This document shows, one piece after another, positions 62,757-64,000 of a DNA stretch of 64,000 bases; positions within the stretch are counted from its first letter, which is position 1; every line of letters starts with the position of its first letter. Made by a program: the position numbers and the translations under genes. Below the pieces are notes generated by a model. The model saw only the letters and a program-made list of their open reading frames with translations, was not told the origin of the DNA and did not search any database. Origin of the DNA: Drouetiella sp036703255 (lineage in GTDB: Bacteria; Cyanobacteriota; Cyanobacteriia; Elainellales; Elainellaceae); contig DATNPL010000208.1 in assembly GCA_036703255.1 (NCBI GenBank), positions 45,098-109,097 of the forward strand, read 5' to 3'.

Positions 62757-63357
62757 AGTCAGTCTCCTTCAAGGTAAGATTGTTCGATTGAGTGAAAGTT
62801 GTTTTGTTCTAGTAGCAATTCATAGCTCCCCTGAGGCTATCTTTTGCGTTTAAATAGATGTAAGCCTGCTTGACAACTTCTAAAGTGTTCGTTCGCACAG
62901 CTTCCTCATGAATCAAGCTGTGTCAGATTTCATTCCTTCAAAATCAGCAACGAGATTTTTCAGAGACACAGCGAGGTGAAGTATTCCTATTTTTAGGCAT
63001 TTGGCTAATTTAAGCCAGATAAGTTTGCGAAGATAAGTCTCAACTTAAGGGGATATTTCAACGGGACAGATTGGGGGCAAGCCGTCGAGTAGAGAGGACT
63101 CTTGCGATGTTTAGGCTTGCTTTGTGTTCCCCGTTGCTCTCGCCTTTCGGTTTCAAGAGTGTCACAAGATTAAGCCCTGCACCGTTGGGAGCCTCCCCCT
63201 CCCAGAAGCCTGCCTGCGGTTTTCCCGCACAAGCCTCTTCATTCGATCTTTTATCAAACCGGATTGAGTAAGACTAGGCGACTTGGCTTTAGAGTGGGTG
63301 CCGGGCTTGATAGCGTCAGAATGTCTCCTATGTGAAGCTATGTCGCTGCCTGCGGCG
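62757..63357. other. Intergenic region without recognised gene
   Basis: The open frames here are short and have no family resemblance. I see nothing else I can name in this stretch. Confidence 0.4.
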
Positions 63358-63755
63358 TGTGATTTTAAGGATATTTTGTCCGGACTGTAAAGGATATTTT
63401 GTCCAGAACGATTGCCACAAGCATTGATATTACGTTGCGTTTGACAAGTCCGCGCTGCTAACTGTTTAGCAATTCATGTCCATTAGTTCAAATTTTGGGG
63501 TAGGCAGATAGATGAGCACTCAACAAGAAATACGATATTAGCAACTAAATAGAAGGCAATGCGTCGAAATGCTTCCTTCGCGCCTATTAAGCCATCCTGC
63601 AAAGCACAATCCGGTAGAAGCTAAAATTCAACTTCTTTCTAAAGCGCAAACTCGGAAATGGTTTAGCGACAACTATCAAGATTTTATTGAGTATGGAGAG
63701 ATTATGGTTTCAAGGATATTCTGTCTATTTTGGACAAAATATCCTTGAAATCACA
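63358..63755. mobile_element. 398-bp element with 24-bp terminal inverted repeats, transposon derivative
   Basis: The ends are TGTGATTT-(T/C)-AAGGATATTTTGTCC in inverted orientation (63358-63381, 63732-63755), differing in one base, and begin TGT and end ACA as in Tn7/Mu-like elements. A second direct copy of AAGGATATTTTGTCC lies at 63390-63404, 23 bp inside the left end. A variant lies at 63712-63726 facing the right end. This repeat-site arrangement suggests transposase binding sites. No transposase is inside and no target duplication is visible at the flanks. Confidence 0.7.
63509..63749 (+). pseudogene. Possible coding remnant inside the 398-bp element
   Basis: An open plus-strand frame, with LLSHPAKHNPVEAKIQLLSK followed by AQTRKWFSDNYQDFIEYGE, runs into the right-end repeat. 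It has protein-like composition but no ribosome site and no recognised family. It may be the leftover of a gene carried by the parent transposon. Confidence 0.35.
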
Positions 63756-64000
63756 ATTGAATGAGACCCTCCCCCCCGACTGAGTAGTTGCGTCCTGCGC
63801 AACTACTCCAATCACTCATCTGAGCTTGGATAAAAAACGGGGTGTGGGCAAAGTCCCTACGCAAGGACAAGAAACAAAGCATTGCTCCTGCACCCTGCTA
63901 ATTCTGTATAGCCTCAAATCGAAATGGTGTAAGATGACTTCGATTGAATTTTTGCAACGCTATAGAAGATAACGAGTCTACCTAGAGGGCACAAGGTTGG
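63756..64000. other. Right-edge region with a strong hairpin
   Basis: GAGTAGTTGCG-TCCTG-CGCAACTACTC (63782-63808) is a perfect 11-bp stem with a 5-base loop. It lacks a following T-run, so it is not a classical terminator. No gene is recognised in the rest of the stretch. Confidence 0.4.

Noticed and set aside
63071..63271. 66-codon plus frame near the right edge
   Set aside because: Low-complexity composition, no ribosome site and no similarity; not reported as a gene.
62757..64000. tRNA or rRNA genes
   Set aside because: No cloverleaf with TTCGA/GGTTC arms or conserved rRNA stretch was recognised here or elsewhere in the window.

Overview
The window looks like chromosomal or large-plasmid DNA of a cyanobacterium, probably filamentous. 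The palindrome GCGATCGC (HIP1) and its core CGATCG are scattered through almost every gene. The gene families are also typical of filamentous cyanobacteria: a Ser/Thr-kinase/ATPase/histidine-kinase giant, CHAT and DUF928 proteins beside large secreted haemagglutinin-type proteins, and a CHASE2 kinase. No rRNA, tRNA or CRISPR array was recognised. The genus cannot be fixed from what is visible.

Region 1 (1-6.7 kb, minus strand) is the upstream end of what reads as a class 1 DISARM anti-phage operon: a SNF2-type helicase (drmD) followed 11 bp later by a very large adenine methyltransferase (drmMI) that runs off the left edge. Region 2 (7-16.5 kb) is an accessory module of nucleic-acid genes: GIY-YIG nuclease, RecD2-type helicase, an uncharacterised protein with a RAMP-like glycine-rich loop, HNH nuclease, two tiny genes, a GNAT protein and a primase-polymerase. 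It is bracketed by a diverged inverted duplication about 0.9 kb long. Each arm carries the same unknown 194-residue gene facing inward. The outer ends carry the start of a NERD-nuclease/helicase gene, intact on the right and a 25-codon wreck on the left. Between the RAMP-like gene and the HNH gene lies a 95-bp array with strict 5-bp periodicity (consensus NNGGY, variable first two bases). I consider this the most unusual signal in the window.

Region 3 (18.3-31.8 kb) follows an IS4-type transposase remnant. It holds a 1968-residue hybrid kinase, its NarL-type response regulator and a large secreted haemagglutinin-type protein. Then come a DsbA-fold protein without its cysteines, small regulators, and a small peptide made of two 41-residue leader-plus-core repeats with double-glycine motifs.

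Region 4 (31.9-51.9 kb) is dense in redox and detoxification genes: GMC oxidoreductase, cytochrome P460, two SDRs, an RclA-like flavoprotein disulfide reductase, DUF302 and DUF6130 proteins, TehA (broken by one TGA), DUF1622, cysteine hydrolase, several alpha/beta hydrolases, a cupin, a metal-type permease and a MOSC protein. It is scarred by pseudogenes (alpha/beta hydrolase, cupin, SnoaL-like) and carries a fresh ISH3-family insertion with intact ends and a 5-bp target duplication. The combination suggests defence against reactive chlorine, aldehydes or other electrophiles, by inference.

Region 5 (52-62.8 kb, minus strand) is a second kinase/regulator/secreted-protein block, paralogous in plan to region 3: haemagglutinin-type protein, secreted CHAT protease-like protein, DUF928 protein, CHASE2-PAS histidine kinase and NarL-type regulator. 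It is followed by a small secreted protein and a double peptidoglycan-binding-domain protein. The last 1.2 kb has no gene I trust, but it contains a 398-bp element with 24-bp terminal inverted repeats and TGT...ACA ends, probably a transposon deletion derivative.
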